This document shows, in pieces, positions 15,028 through 25,210 of a stretch of 64,000 nt of DNA. Location: assembly GCA_041940425.1 (NCBI GenBank), contig JBGTSF010000004.1, positions 1-64,000 on the forward strand, written 5' to 3'. Within the stretch, counting starts at the first letter, position 1. Each line of letters begins with the position of its first letter. A program made the position numbers and the translations under genes. The stretch is from DATHTS01 sp041940425 (GTDB lineage Bacteria; Acidobacteriota; Blastocatellia; Pyrinomonadales; Pyrinomonadaceae). The notes beneath the pieces are model-generated. The model saw only the letters and a program-made list of their open reading frames with translations. It was not told the origin of the DNA and ran no database searches.

Positions 15028-17676
15028 TTATTCACCGCTTTGATGTAATAACTTTGCCACCAATCCTGTCCATCCGGTCTGATGATTCGCGCCGATACCC
15101 GCGCCCGTATCGCCGTGAAAATATTCGTAAAACAGAATATAGTCGCGCCAGTGTTTGTCGGTTTGAAATTTTTCGAGACTGCCGTAAACCGGACGAGTAC
15201 CGTCGCCGTTCTGCAGAAAAATATGCGACAGACGGCGTGAAAGTTCTTCAGAAACTTCCCATAAATTCAGCATATTACCCGATCCGGTCGGACATTCGAC
15301 CTTTAGATCATCGCCGTAATAATGATGAAATTTTTGCAAAGATTCGATCAAAAGATAATTGACCGGCATCCAGACCGGACCGCGCCAATTCGAATTTCCG
15401 CCGAACAGTCCGCTCGAACTTTCCGCCGGTTCGTAATCAACGCGGTGTTCGTCGCCGTTGACATTTAAAATATACGGATTGTCTTTATGAAAACGCGACA
15501 CGGCGCGGATGCCGTGCGGCGAAAGAAATTCGTTTTCGTCGAGCATCACGCTCAATACTTTTTCCAGCCTTTCGCGCCAGGCGACCGAAAGCAGACGGCG
15601 TTCGCCTTCGCCGGGTGTTCGCATACACGAAACATTTCCGATCAGATCGGGACGATTTTCGATAAACCAATAGAGCCGGCGTTTGAAATTCGGCAGCTTT
15701 TCGAGAATTTCCGGCTCGATCGTGCCGACCGCGAAGAGCGGAATCAAACCGACCATCGAACGAACTTTCAAAGATTTGTTTCCCTCGCCGTGCAGGTGCA
15801 GAACGTCGTAATAAAAACCGTCTTCCTCGTCCCAGAGCGAAATGCCTTCGTCGCCGAGATTGTTCATTGCCGACGCAATATAAAGAAAATGCTCCCAGAA
15901 TTTGCTCGCCACGTCTTCATATGTGTCGTCGGTTTTGGCAAGTTCGAGCGCGATTGCCAGAAGATTGAGACAATACATCGCCATCCACGATGTGCCGTCC
16001 GACTGCGCCAGTTTTCCGCCGGTCGGAAGCTGTCGGCTTCGGTCGAAAACGCCGATATTATCCAAGCCCAAAAATCCGCCTTCAAAAACATTCATTCCTT
16101 CCGAGTCTTTCCGGTTGACCCACCATGTAAAATTAAGGAGCAGTTTTTGAAAAATCCGCGCCAGAAATTTCGTATCGCCCACACCGTCATTGCGTTTTTT
16201 CTCGATCTGATAAACGCGCAGTGCCGCCCAGGCGTGAACCGGCGGATTGACATCGCCGTAAGCCCATTCGTAAGCGGGAATCTGACCGTTCGGATGCATA
16301 TACCATTCGCGGAGCATCAGCAAAAGTTGTTCTTTCGCAAATTCCGAATCAACCATGGCGAGCGGGATCGCATGAAACGCCAAATCCCACGCGGCATACC
16401 ACGGATATTCCCATTTGTCGGGCATCGAGATAATGTCGGCATTGTAAAGATGCGTCCAGTCGGAATTTCTGCCTTTTTTTCTTTCTACCGGCGGCGCTGG
16501 CTGTGATGAATCGCCTGCGAGCCAATCTTTGACGACGTAATGATAAAACTGCTTCGACCAGAGCATCCCGGCAAAAGCCTGCCGCTGAACATTTTTCGCG
16601 TCAACGGATAAATCATTCGGAATTATTTCCGCATAAAACTCATCCGCTTCTTTTTTTCTCTGCTCAAAAATTTTGTCGAAATCATCAAAATTGGTTTTTG
16701 GGTTTTGAGTTTTGGGTTTTGGTTCTAAATTCGTCAAACGCAAACGCAAAACCTTTTCCGTGTTTGCCGGAATTTTCAAAAAATAATTCGCCGCCGCTTT
16801 TGTTCCCTGTTTCGCAGGATTGACCGCGCCCGTGTTGCCCTGAACGATGTAGTCATTGATGCCGTCTTTGACAAAATCCGATTCGTTTTCCGCGCCGTAA
16901 AGTTTTTGCTTGTTCGTGTTGTTTTCGGTGAAAAGTAATTCATCAGGTTTCTCGCAATACAAAAAACGCATGCGGTAGTCATTACATTCAAGTTCGATAA
17001 CATCATGCTCCGCAATCCGCAATCCGCAATCCGCATTTCCGCCGTTCCACGACCACGTATTGCGAAACCAGACGGTCGGCAGAACATTGATATTCGCTGT
17101 TTCATTTCCGCGATTTGCAACTGTAATTTTTATCAGAATGTCTTCGACATCGGCTTTGGCGTATTCGACAAAGACATCGAAATATTTGTCCTCGTCAAAA
17201 ACGCCCGTGTCAATCAATTCAAATTCGCCTTCTAACTTACTGCGGTTGCGGTTTTCTTCGATCAGACGAGCATACGGAAATTCATTCTGCGGATATTTGT
17301 AGAGAAATTTCATGTAGGAATGCGTCGGTGTCGAGTCGAGATAAAAATAATATTCCTTGACATCCTCGCCGTGATTTCCCTCGCTTCCGGTCAGACCGAA
17401 AATCCGCTCTTTTAGAATCGGATCGCGCCCGTTCCATAAAGAAACGGCAAAACAGATTTTTTGATGACGGTCGGAAATTCCGGCAATGCCGTCCTCATTC
17501 CAGCGATAGGCGCGGCTTCGCGCGTGTTCGTGCGGAAAATAATCCCACGCCGAACCATACGGCGAATAATCTTCTCTGACCGTTCCCCAAGCGCGTTCCG
17601 ACAGGTAAGGTCCCCATCGTTTCCAATGTTTTTTTCTTTCGGTCGATTCACTCAGACGGTTTTCTTCTGCGTTCAT
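15028..17676 (-). CDS. GH63/MGH1-like glucosidase
   Basis: 882 residues from ATG 17676, which has GGGGT upstream on the minus strand; the longer frame from 17796 adds 40 implausible residues. The N-terminus (WGPYLSERAWGTVREDYSP, then AWDYFPHEHARSRAYRWNEDG) and the C-terminal (alpha/alpha)6 barrel (YPWYAAWDLAFHAIPLAMVD, GPVWMPVNYLL, FHGDTGAGIGANHQTGWTGL) match the large bacterial 'glucosidase' family related to GH63 and mannosylglycerate hydrolase. The expected activity is hydrolysis of alpha-glucosides or glucosyl/mannosyl-glycerate osmolytes. No signal peptide, so cytoplasmic. Two short 7-base-period repeats lie in frame inside it. It neighbours GDP-mannose and glucose dehydrogenase genes. 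Confidence 0.87.
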   Translation of the reverse strand: MNAEENRLSESTERKKHWKRWGPYLSERAWGTVREDYSPYGSAWDYFPHEHARSRAYRWNEDGIAGISDRHQKICFAVSLWNGRDPILKERIFGLTGSEGNHGEDVKEYYFYLDSTPTHSYMKFLYKYPQNEFPYARLIEENRNRSKLEGEFELIDTGVFDEDKYFDVFVEYAKADVEDILIKITVANRGNETANINVLPTVWFRNTWSWNGGNADCGLRIAEHDVIELECNDYRMRFLYCEKPDELLFTENNTNKQKLYGAENESDFVKDGINDYIVQGNTGAVNPAKQGTKAAANYFLKIPANTEKVLRLRLTNLEPKPKTQNPKTNFDDFDKIFEQRKKEADEFYAEIIPNDLSVDAKNVQRQAFAGMLWSKQFYHYVVKDWLAGDSSQPAPPVERKKGRNSDWTHLYNADIISMPDKWEYPWYAAWDLAFHAIPLAMVDSEFAKEQLLLMLREWYMHPNGQIPAYEWAYGDVNPPVHAWAALRVYQIEKKRNDGVGDTKFLARIFQKLLLNFTWWVNRKDSEGMNVFEGGFLGLDNIGVFDRSRQLPTGGKLAQSDGTSWMAMYCLNLLAIALELAKTDDTYEDVASKFWEHFLYIASAMNNLGDEGISLWDEEDGFYYDVLHLHGEGNKSLKVRSMVGLIPLFAVGTIEPEILEKLPNFKRRLYWFIENRPDLIGNVSCMRTPGEGERRLLSVAWRERLEKVLSVMLDENEFLSPHGIRAVSRFHKDNPYILNVNGDEHRVDYEPAESSSGLFGGNSNWRGPVWMPVNYLLIESLQKFHHYYGDDLKVECPTGSGNMLNLWEVSEELSRRLSHIFLQNGDGTRPVYGSLEKFQTDKHWRDYILFYEYFHGDTGAGIGANHQTGWTGLVAKLLHQSGE
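16695..16722. repeat. Heptad repeat inside the glucosidase gene
   Basis: Four consecutive 7-mers of the type TTTTGGG/TTTTGAG. On the coding strand they encode a Lys/Pro/Gln-rich stretch (EPKPKTQNPKTN) that looks like a loop insertion. Confidence 0.6.
17011..17034. repeat. Heptad repeat (AATCCGC) inside the glucosidase gene
   Basis: The 7-mer AATCCGC occurs three times in tandem, in frame, encoding NADCGLRIAEHD. The single arm has no facing partner nearby. Confidence 0.6.
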
Positions 17677-17689
17677 AATTACCCCAAAA

Positions 17690-17718
17690 TTTACAAATAT
17701 TTTCCGCCTGTTTATTCC
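17690..17718 (-). promoter_or_regulatory. Possible ECF-type promoter upstream of glucosidase (weak)
   Basis: CGGAATAA, 16 bases, TGTAAA on the minus strand. The -10 departs from the others. The leader to ATG 17676 would be only about 7 bases, so this site is weaker than its relatives. Confidence 0.3.
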
Positions 17719-17794
17719 GCCAATAGTTTCGGCTATTCCAAACTTCCATATTTTTAAAAAGAAAAGCGGCAGGAAAATTTTTATGTCGCCAACC

Positions 17795-17826
17795 AAAAAG
17801 GGGGAACATATATTTCGTCCCCCCTG
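17795..17826 (-). terminator. Intrinsic terminator of the VWA gene
   Basis: On the minus strand GGGGGA..TCCCCC forms a stem followed by TTTTT, about 30 bases after the stop of the VWA gene ending at 17857. Confidence 0.7.
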
Positions 17827-17856
17827 TAAGTTTGTTTCCCGGAATGAATATTCCGC

Positions 17857-20025
17857 TCAATCAATCAAATCGAAATCTACTAGTTGCTCGGCAGTTTTGC
17901 CTGTCAGTAAATCTTTGATAAATACGCGCAGAGTGTATTCTCCGCTTTTTAGATTTGACGGTAATTGCAGATAGCCGACGCTGTCTATTCTTGCCGAATT
18001 TGCGGCGGCTTCAATGCGTGGTGTCTGCGGCGGCACTTCGAATACGGTTTTCCCGTTTTGACGCACACTGAGCTGAACGCTGAGTTTCGGTTGTTTACTT
18101 GTTTTGTCAATCTGCGGATTATAAAGCGTAAAACCGTAAGCGATGATCGCGCCGCATTGGTAACCCGGGATTGCCGGCTCGACCGTTTTCGAACCGCTTT
18201 GAAACTGCAGCAAATCCGGCGAAACGAGATTGTTGTTTTTGTCAACGGCATACAGAGTCAACAATGGAAAAAACAACTCTTTCTTCTTTAAATCAGGGAC
18301 TTCGACATTTCGGCTTGCTGAGCCGATCTGCCCGCCGGTCGCATCCCGCACGGCAACTCTCAAACTGTAAATTCCGTCATCTTTAACCGGAAGACTGAAC
18401 GGATACGTCAAACCGCTTTCTTCTATAATTTTTAATTCCTGCGGTGAAACGCGGATCGTATGTCTGCGGCTGAAACTTTCTGCCGCTTTATAATTCTCGT
18501 CAAAAAGGACGACCGTTACATCGAGAACCGCCTTTTTGTTTTCACCGGAATCTGTTGTGAAATTTATATCACTTGCTTTAAGCCGGATGATCGAATTTAT
18601 AAAATGTCCTTTCCCGGACGGCTTGCCGGATGCCGTATCGCCGTAATATGCGTCTAATCTAACATTCAATCCGTTTCGCGGAAGCGGAGCGTTCAAAGCG
18701 TCGAGAATCTCGCTTTTTTCATCGCGGGTTTTCGCTTTTGAAACTTCATCCGTGTTCGCGGAGATTCCCGCCCGCGAAAGCAGACGCCAATCCGGGCGTT
18801 TTAATCTGATCTCGATTTGATGATATTTCTTATCGCGGAAAGTACCGTCCTCCGGCTCGTAGGTGAGCAAATAATAGCCTTTTTCCAGATCGAGCAAATC
18901 CTTGATCGCCGTTTCGGGAAAATTTCTGCCCCGCGCAAAACTTCCGCCGGTTTCATAAGCCAAAACCGCCAGTCCGTTTTGGGAGTTTCTGGCTTCCGTT
19001 ATCCGATTGATGATCGCTTTATCAGTGCTGGTCGGCTTGGCTGAATTAGCCTGTTCGGGCAAAACTTCATCATTTGCCTGCAAGACGGCGGCGTTAAATT
19101 GACCGCGAATATCAACGGTATTAAAAACGATTGCTGATTGATTGGCTTCCGCAATCAATTCGCGCAGAAAATCTTGTGAACGAAGTTCGCGACTGTTTCT
19201 TCCGGCAACCGGCAGCCCGTCGGACAAAAAGAAGATTATTTTTCGTCCCCCGATCGTTTTCAAACGGCGCGTGATGACGCGCAGGGTTTCGATAATGCTG
19301 ATAGTTTGATTGTCACGGATAGAATCTTCAAGCTCTTCGCGCACCTCGCGGTCGGCATCGGATTCAAATGATTTTTTACCGCGTCCGGTAACTTTGAGCG
19401 TGTAATCGGCTTTTTCCCTTTCAAAAAGATCGCTTCCCCTGCCGTCGCAAACGCGCGCCGGAGAACGGCTGATTTTACCGATAATTTGTCTGAGCTGGGT
19501 TTTGTCGGAAGTGTATTGTTGTAAAAGACTCGCTCCCGACCGCGTTTGGAAAACGGCGACCAGATCGCCCGTCTGCATCTGCTCATTTACGAATTTTTCC
19601 AACGACTCGCGCGAAGCCGAAATGCCCATTTGTGATGCCAAACAGCTTCCGTTATCAATCACGAAGGTAATAATTCGTCCGAAACCGCCGGGACGATTGA
19701 TTTCCGTTTGCCCGGACGAATTATTTTTTTCCCGTTGATTATTGCCCGAATTCTTCCTCGACGGTTTTGTGTTTATGTAAGAAAGACTTGTAATTTTCTG
19801 TAACTTCCCGTCTTGAAAAACTTCAAAATCTTCGGCTTTCAGACCGGTAATTTGATTACCGTCTTTGTCGGTAACAATCGCGTCAAGCTGAACAAGTTCG
19901 GTGGTTATACTTATGGCATCATCCGTTTCAGACGGCTGTATAACGGGATTATTTTGCGCCTCAGCCGATAGAGTAAGCACATTTCCGGCAAAACATACCA
20001 ACAACATTCTAAAAAATGCAGTCAT
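17857..20025 (-). CDS. Large secreted VWA-type protein with degenerate MIDAS
   Basis: 722 residues from ATG 20025, giving a signal peptide (MTAFFRMLLVCFAGNVLTLSA). A longer frame to 20151 would overlap the YHS gene by about 100 bases and is rejected. The N-terminal strand region (LVQLDAIVTDKDGNQITGLK, AEDFEVFQDGKLQKI) is that of the Acidobacterial VWFA-related family. The A domain begins ITFVIDNGSCLASQMG, where the usual DxSxS metal motif reads Asp-Asn-Gly-Ser-Cys, so canonical metal binding is doubtful. The C-terminal 300 residues are beta-rich and may be adhesion-like. It is the last gene of an apparent operon VOC-YHS-VWA. Confidence 0.85.
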   Translation of the reverse strand: MTAFFRMLLVCFAGNVLTLSAEAQNNPVIQPSETDDAISITTELVQLDAIVTDKDGNQITGLKAEDFEVFQDGKLQKITSLSYINTKPSRKNSGNNQREKNNSSGQTEINRPGGFGRIITFVIDNGSCLASQMGISASRESLEKFVNEQMQTGDLVAVFQTRSGASLLQQYTSDKTQLRQIIGKISRSPARVCDGRGSDLFEREKADYTLKVTGRGKKSFESDADREVREELEDSIRDNQTISIIETLRVITRRLKTIGGRKIIFFLSDGLPVAGRNSRELRSQDFLRELIAEANQSAIVFNTVDIRGQFNAAVLQANDEVLPEQANSAKPTSTDKAIINRITEARNSQNGLAVLAYETGGSFARGRNFPETAIKDLLDLEKGYYLLTYEPEDGTFRDKKYHQIEIRLKRPDWRLLSRAGISANTDEVSKAKTRDEKSEILDALNAPLPRNGLNVRLDAYYGDTASGKPSGKGHFINSIIRLKASDINFTTDSGENKKAVLDVTVVLFDENYKAAESFSRRHTIRVSPQELKIIEESGLTYPFSLPVKDDGIYSLRVAVRDATGGQIGSASRNVEVPDLKKKELFFPLLTLYAVDKNNNLVSPDLLQFQSGSKTVEPAIPGYQCGAIIAYGFTLYNPQIDKTSKQPKLSVQLSVRQNGKTVFEVPPQTPRIEAAANSARIDSVGYLQLPSNLKSGEYTLRVFIKDLLTGKTAEQLVDFDLID

Positions 20026-20050
20026 ATTTTTTTTGATATTTTTATAAAAA

Positions 20051-20551
20051 TTATCCTTTATGTTCGGGTTTTTTCTGTTTGAAATTTTCCCAGTTTTTCT
20101 CGCCGTCCCTGATGAACTGATCTTGATTTTCTTCCCATTTTTTTCTGACATCGTGGTTATAATTCAGATAAAGCTTGCCGTCCACGATTTTCCAAGTCGC
20201 CGGATCGCCGTCTGCCGTGTATCCATGTGAAACGGCGTAAGAGCAGTAACCGCCGAACTGCGGCGCGAATTTTTCCGGCGCGGATTTAAATTTATCGAGA
20301 TTTTCCGCACTTGCAAACTGCCATTTCGCGCCGTTCCAATCGTGGACAAATTCCGGTTTGCTTTCTACTAATTTTCCTTCGGTAAAAAACGCGACCGTAT
20401 CGAAACCTCTGACTGCCGTGTTATTCTCCGCCGTGTTGACCGGCTTTACCCCTTCCGTCTTCGCGCACGCCGCGAAAAAAACGACCGCGCTTAAAACTAA
20501 ACCCAAAATGAAAAATGAACGATTGTTGATCTTAATAATTAATAAATTCAC
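20051..20551 (-). CDS. YHS-domain lipoprotein-like protein
   Basis: 166 residues beginning at GTG 20551, with AGAGG about ten bases upstream. A hydrophobic N-terminus ends FFAAC (Cys29), a plausible lipobox. The YHS region follows (AVRGFDTVAFFTEGKLVESK then WQFASAENLDKFKSAPEKF and PQFGGYCSYAVSHGY). YHS modules are small metal-associated domains; this type (GYDPVAYF-like) is common as a secreted protein of unknown role. It starts 7 bases after the VOC gene and precedes the VWA gene by 25 bases, so all three are likely one transcript. Confidence 0.85.
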   Translation of the reverse strand: MNLLIIKINNRSFFILGLVLSAVVFFAACAKTEGVKPVNTAENNTAVRGFDTVAFFTEGKLVESKPEFVHDWNGAKWQFASAENLDKFKSAPEKFAPQFGGYCSYAVSHGYTADGDPATWKIVDGKLYLNYNHDVRKKWEENQDQFIRDGEKNWENFKQKKPEHKG

Positions 20552-20558
20552 TGTCTAT

Positions 20559-21626
20559 TTACCTCTCGATAATTCTGACGGCGTGTCCGTCCGTATCTCT
20601 GACTAATAATGCTTTTCCAAATCCGTAATTATTCCCGGTTGTCTGAACTAATCCCGAAGATACAAAATTAAATTTTTCTGATCTTAAAGCTTCAGTCAAA
20701 CTTTCTACTTTTGACGTTTCAAAACTCGTCTGCCAATGCCATAAATCACTGCTGCGCGTGTCTTTCGGAAACGCTCTGCCGTCGGTCGGCGCGAGATATT
20801 CCAAAAACTCGACGGCGATTCCGTCTTCCTGTGTTTTCAATCCTGTAATATGCAGCCGTGCGCCGAAAACATTATTTAAATGTTCCTGTTCGGTGCCGAA
20901 ATTTTCGCTTGTTCCGGCAACCGTTAAACCGAGCGCGTCACGATAAAATTTCAAACTTTCGTCCGTGTCTTCAACGACAATCGCCGTGTGATCTATTCCC
21001 AAAAACAATTTTCCTGTTTTCGCCAGTTCGTGCCACTTCGCCGCGCCTTTATCGGGCGGAAACCGGAGAATTTCCAAAACGTGATTGTCGAAATCCTTAA
21101 AATAAAACGCGCTGATGCCCGCCGCATTCGGTATCGTTTTCGGCAAAGTCTGCGGCGCGGTCGAAGCGTGGCGAACTTTGTTTTTCCGTAAAGTCTGGTA
21201 TGCCTTTTCCATATCCGAAACAATTATCGCAATATGCTGAAACCAACGGTCATTGCTCCGCGAATCAACCGGAATCGGTCTGCCCTGCGGCGTTAGATAT
21301 TCGGTCAATTCGAGCGTTTCGTTTCCTAGCTTCAAACTCACGACACGAACTCTTGCACCGAAAACCCCGCTTAAATGTTCAAAATCCTTACCCCAAATTT
21401 CTCTGTCGGAAACCACTTCAAACGGCAGAACGCGAGTGTAAAAATCAATCGCCTTTTCCATATCGGAAACTGTAAACCCGACCGATTCTATCTTTGAAAC
21501 CTGACCATTGGCAATCGTTGAAAAAAACGCCAGCAATGCCAATAAACCAATAATCAGCCAGCCGAGCGGAAATGCGTTTCTCGCCTGCCATCCGGCGTTT
21601 GTAATTTGTTGATGATGTGCATTCAT
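20559..21626 (-). CDS. Two-domain VOC (glyoxalase-fold) protein, membrane-anchored
   Basis: 355 residues. An N-terminal membrane segment (about 20-38, PLGWLIIGLLALLAFFSTI) could be a signal or an anchor. Two VOC domains follow: one from KIESVGFTVSDMEKAIDFYT, the other from FLGIDHTAIVVEDTDESLKF. Each has the betaalphabetabetabeta repeats of glyoxalase/dioxygenase proteins, with His/Glu candidates (FQHIAIIV, HWQTSF, VEFLEYL). Substrate is unknown. First gene of the VOC-YHS-VWA operon, with a GGAG about ten bases upstream and an ECF-like promoter just beyond. Confidence 0.82.
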   Translation of the reverse strand: MNAHHQQITNAGWQARNAFPLGWLIIGLLALLAFFSTIANGQVSKIESVGFTVSDMEKAIDFYTRVLPFEVVSDREIWGKDFEHLSGVFGARVRVVSLKLGNETLELTEYLTPQGRPIPVDSRSNDRWFQHIAIIVSDMEKAYQTLRKNKVRHASTAPQTLPKTIPNAAGISAFYFKDFDNHVLEILRFPPDKGAAKWHELAKTGKLFLGIDHTAIVVEDTDESLKFYRDALGLTVAGTSENFGTEQEHLNNVFGARLHITGLKTQEDGIAVEFLEYLAPTDGRAFPKDTRSSDLWHWQTSFETSKVESLTEALRSEKFNFVSSGLVQTTGNNYGFGKALLVRDTDGHAVRIIER

Positions 21627-21647
21627 AAATCAATTTCTCCGCTTCAA

Positions 21648-21676
21648 ACAATTGCGGCAAATTCGATATTAATTCC
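21648..21676 (-). promoter_or_regulatory. ECF-type promoter candidate upstream of VOC operon
   Basis: GGAATTA (one mismatch to the shared GGAATAA), exactly 16 bases, then AATTGT on the minus strand. The leader to ATG 21626 would be about 15 bases. Confidence 0.4.
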
Positions 21677-21736
21677 CTCGAGCTTGCCGTATATTTTTAG
21701 ACTATTCAGGAAAATTAAAATAGCGAATTTCCGTTT

Positions 21737-23302
<1,566 letters not shown>

Positions 23303-23320
23303 AAAACTCTCCTGCGTTTA

Positions 23321-23385
23321 GAGTTCAAACTTCAGTTTGCTAACCACCCGCGAAGCGCGGTGGTTTCACGCTTAAGCGTGGACTC
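23321..23385. repeat. Triple-hairpin palindromic element between aquaporin and GMC genes
   Basis: Three adjacent hairpins: CAAACTTCAGTTTG (23326-23339), AACCACC..GGTGGTT around CGCGAAGCGC (23342-23365) and CACGCTTAAGCGTG (23367-23380). The set is bracketed by GAGT and its complement ACTC. The whole unit is itself quasi-symmetric. It resembles REP/BIME-like intergenic elements and lies in the transcript between two co-directional genes. Confidence 0.75.
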
Positions 23386-23395
23386 TGAGCAATTC

Positions 23396-24244
23396 CTAAA
23401 AAATCTGCATCACGGGCGGAAACAAATCGCCCCGTTTTGTAACCTCGATATAATTCTCCTTACTGTTCAATTCATCAAAACGGCAATTAAAAATACACCG
23501 CTTATTGTTGTGGTGATGAAATTTCGCGCAGTAAATTTCTTTCGCGCCTTTAACGCGCAGGTAAACTTCTCCGGCGAAAAGCATCGCCAGCGGCGGCGCG
23601 GTAAAATAAATCCAGATCTCCGTAAAATTGTTTGCCGCAAACGCCGAACCGAACGACCGCGCCGGATTCATACTCATTCCCGACAGAGGGTTTTCAATGG
23701 TGATATAAACAGCCACCAAAAATCCTGCGAAGAAAGGCGTATAGCGCGACCATTTCACCGAATTCGAAGTCCATAAAACCATCGTCATCATAAAAAACGA
23801 GATAACGATTTCCGCGATAAACGCAACGCCCGCACCGTCCGCTCCGGGGAGTGTCATCACGAAATTGACAGCCGCATCCGCGAGCAGTTTCCCGAGAAAA
23901 ACCCACGCCAGAAGAACGCCGAAAACACCGCCCGCAAACTGCGCCGCAATATAAAAAACGGCATCGTAAAACTTGATTTTTCCGAGCCTGAAAAATGTCA
24001 AAGTAACCGCCGGATTGATATGCGCGCCCGAACGCTTACCCCACGGCGAGCAGAAAATCCCGATTGCCGTCGCGCCCATTGCAATTCCCATTAAAATATT
24101 TCTCAGAATTGCGTTTAATGAAATCAGCGGCGAGTCGGGATGAAAAAGCAACACGCCGAAAACGCACGCCGAAACCATAAACGCGCCCAAACCCCAAGCC
24201 TCGATCAGATACTCCTGCCAATGCTGTCGTAACGAATCCAACAT
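23396..24244 (-). CDS. MIP-family aquaporin/glycerol channel
   Basis: 282 residues with six membrane helices and both pore motifs: HINPAVTL (Asn77-Pro-Ala) and SMNPARSF (Asn193-Pro-Ala). The C-terminal 50 residues are cytoplasmic and contain YCAKFHHHNNKRCIFNC (Cys239, His243-245, Cys250, Cys253), a likely metal or haem/iron-sulphur-type Cys/His cluster that ordinary aquaporins lack. Water versus small-solute selectivity cannot be read here. An ECF-type promoter ends about 15 bases upstream of the ATG, implying a very short leader. The GMC gene follows. Confidence 0.9.
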   Translation of the reverse strand: MLDSLRQHWQEYLIEAWGLGAFMVSACVFGVLLFHPDSPLISLNAILRNILMGIAMGATAIGIFCSPWGKRSGAHINPAVTLTFFRLGKIKFYDAVFYIAAQFAGGVFGVLLAWVFLGKLLADAAVNFVMTLPGADGAGVAFIAEIVISFFMMTMVLWTSNSVKWSRYTPFFAGFLVAVYITIENPLSGMSMNPARSFGSAFAANNFTEIWIYFTAPPLAMLFAGEVYLRVKGAKEIYCAKFHHHNNKRCIFNCRFDELNSKENYIEVTKRGDLFPPVMQIF

Positions 24245-24258
24245 CTCTTCCGCCCGTT

Positions 24259-24289
24259 TGAATTACATCTGCCGAAGCGTTTATTCCAA
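24259..24289 (-). promoter_or_regulatory. ECF-type promoter upstream of aquaporin
   Basis: TTGGAATAA, exactly 16 bases, AATTCA on the minus strand. The predicted start near 24252 leaves only about 8 bases before ATG 24244, so the message may be nearly leaderless. Confidence 0.5.
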
Positions 24290-24362
24290 ATTTTATTTGT
24301 GTTTAAAAAGGGAAAATCGGATAATCACGAACAAACAGGCAGCAAGCGGAGTATATAAATTT

Positions 24363-24641
24363 ATGGATTTTTATTTTTTGATTTTTTCGCTTTTTTTCCC
24401 GCGCATCGTTCTGCTCGTTTTTCTGGTTTTTTTTCCCGAACATTTTCCGCAGAATTTTGTGCCGCAATGGGCTGACATTTTGCTCGGCGTTTTCGCGCCG
24501 CGCATTTTGATCTTGATCTACATTTATCAAAATATGGGTTATGAAAATGTCTGGTTCATCGCGCATCTGGTCGTGATGCTCCTGGCTTATTTTGGCGGCG
24601 GTCGTGAAACAAAAAGGCGAAGACGAAAAAGTAATGTGTAA
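24363..24641 (+). CDS. Small hydrophobic membrane protein
   Basis: 92 residues from ATG 24363; the frame is open upstream to 24258 but those residues look non-coding. Three hydrophobic stretches (FYFLIFSLFFPRIVLLVFLV, ILLGVFAPRILILIYIYQ, FIAHLVVMLLAYF) and a strongly basic tail (KRRRRKSN) are consistent with a small inner-membrane protein. I do not recognise a family. It is divergent from the aquaporin gene. Confidence 0.6.
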   Translation: MDFYFLIFSLFFPRIVLLVFLVFFPEHFPQNFVPQWADILLGVFAPRILILIYIYQNMGYENVWFIAHLVVMLLAYFGGGRETKRRRRKSNV

Positions 24642-24724
24642 TGCCGGAATCAATTGATAATACTGCTCAATCTATCTTGTTTCTAACTTGAAAAACGACG
24701 AATTCTTGATCGCTTATTTAAACC

Positions 24725-24754
24725 AAAAAAAAAGACGGAATTTATTTTTCCGCC
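24725..24754 (-). terminator. Intrinsic terminator of the anti-sigma operon
   Basis: On the minus strand GGCGGAA..TTCCGTC forms a stem followed by nine T, about 30 bases after the stop of the zf-HC2 gene at 24783. Confidence 0.75.
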
Positions 24755-24782
24755 GGTTTTAAAATTCAAATTTAATTTAATC

Positions 24783-25106
24783 TCAAAACGCCGAGTTCAT
24801 CGCGGAATTGAACGCGTTTCTCAATCGTTCTTTAGCGTCCGATCTCATCCGCACTGCGGGATTTTCATCATCCGTCAAAATTTCTTCGTGTTTGTTCATC
24901 GCTTTGCTCAAAAACTTGATCTGTTCGAGATAACGCACGCATTTGCCGCACGTCCAGAGATGGAGTTTCATAATGATTTTTTCGCGCGCGGACAGGCTCC
25001 GGTCAAGCGATTCGCCAAGCGTCGGGGTGATCGTTTTGCAGTCCGGCAGGCGTCTCGCCAGCCAGTAAATAAACGCCAATTTTATTTTTTTGAAAAAAGT
25101 TTTCAT
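24783..25106 (-). CDS. Small zf-HC2 anti-sigma-like protein (paralogue A)
   Basis: 107 residues. The zinc module is LHLWTCGKC with His49, Cys53 and Cys56, plus Cys23 in PDCKTITP. The pattern (DCK, then ESLDRSLS, then LHL.TC..CVRYLEQI) is that of the compact anti-sigma proteins encoded beside TIGR02943-type ECF sigmas. No membrane anchor is evident apart from a hydrophobic N-terminus (KLAFIYWLARRL). It is a close paralogue of the next gene upstream, yet has its own ECF-type promoter. Role inferred: sequestering an ECF sigma. Confidence 0.78.
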   Translation of the reverse strand: MKTFFKKIKLAFIYWLARRLPDCKTITPTLGESLDRSLSAREKIIMKLHLWTCGKCVRYLEQIKFLSKAMNKHEEILTDDENPAVRMRSDAKERLRNAFNSAMNSAF

Positions 25107-25173
25107 TCGTCCGTAAGAAATTCCAAAAACTTTCGATCAGCCGAAAATTTACGCAATCCGGCAAATCTGTGTA

Positions 25174-25204
25174 TTAATTGCGTGAAAACGCGAAGTTATT
25201 CCAA
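25174..25204 (-). promoter_or_regulatory. ECF-type promoter upstream of anti-sigma paralogue A
   Basis: TTGGAATAA, 16 bases, AATTAA on the minus strand. Predicted start near 25167, leader about 60 bases. Confidence 0.6.
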
Positions 25205-25210
25205 CTATTT

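Noticed and set aside
15487..16506. 339-residue plus-strand open frame
   Set aside because: Shadow of the glucosidase gene; composition is not protein-like and no family motif appears.
20026..20151. 42-residue N-terminal extension of the large VWA protein
   Set aside because: It would overlap the YHS gene by about 100 bases and would bury the signal peptide.
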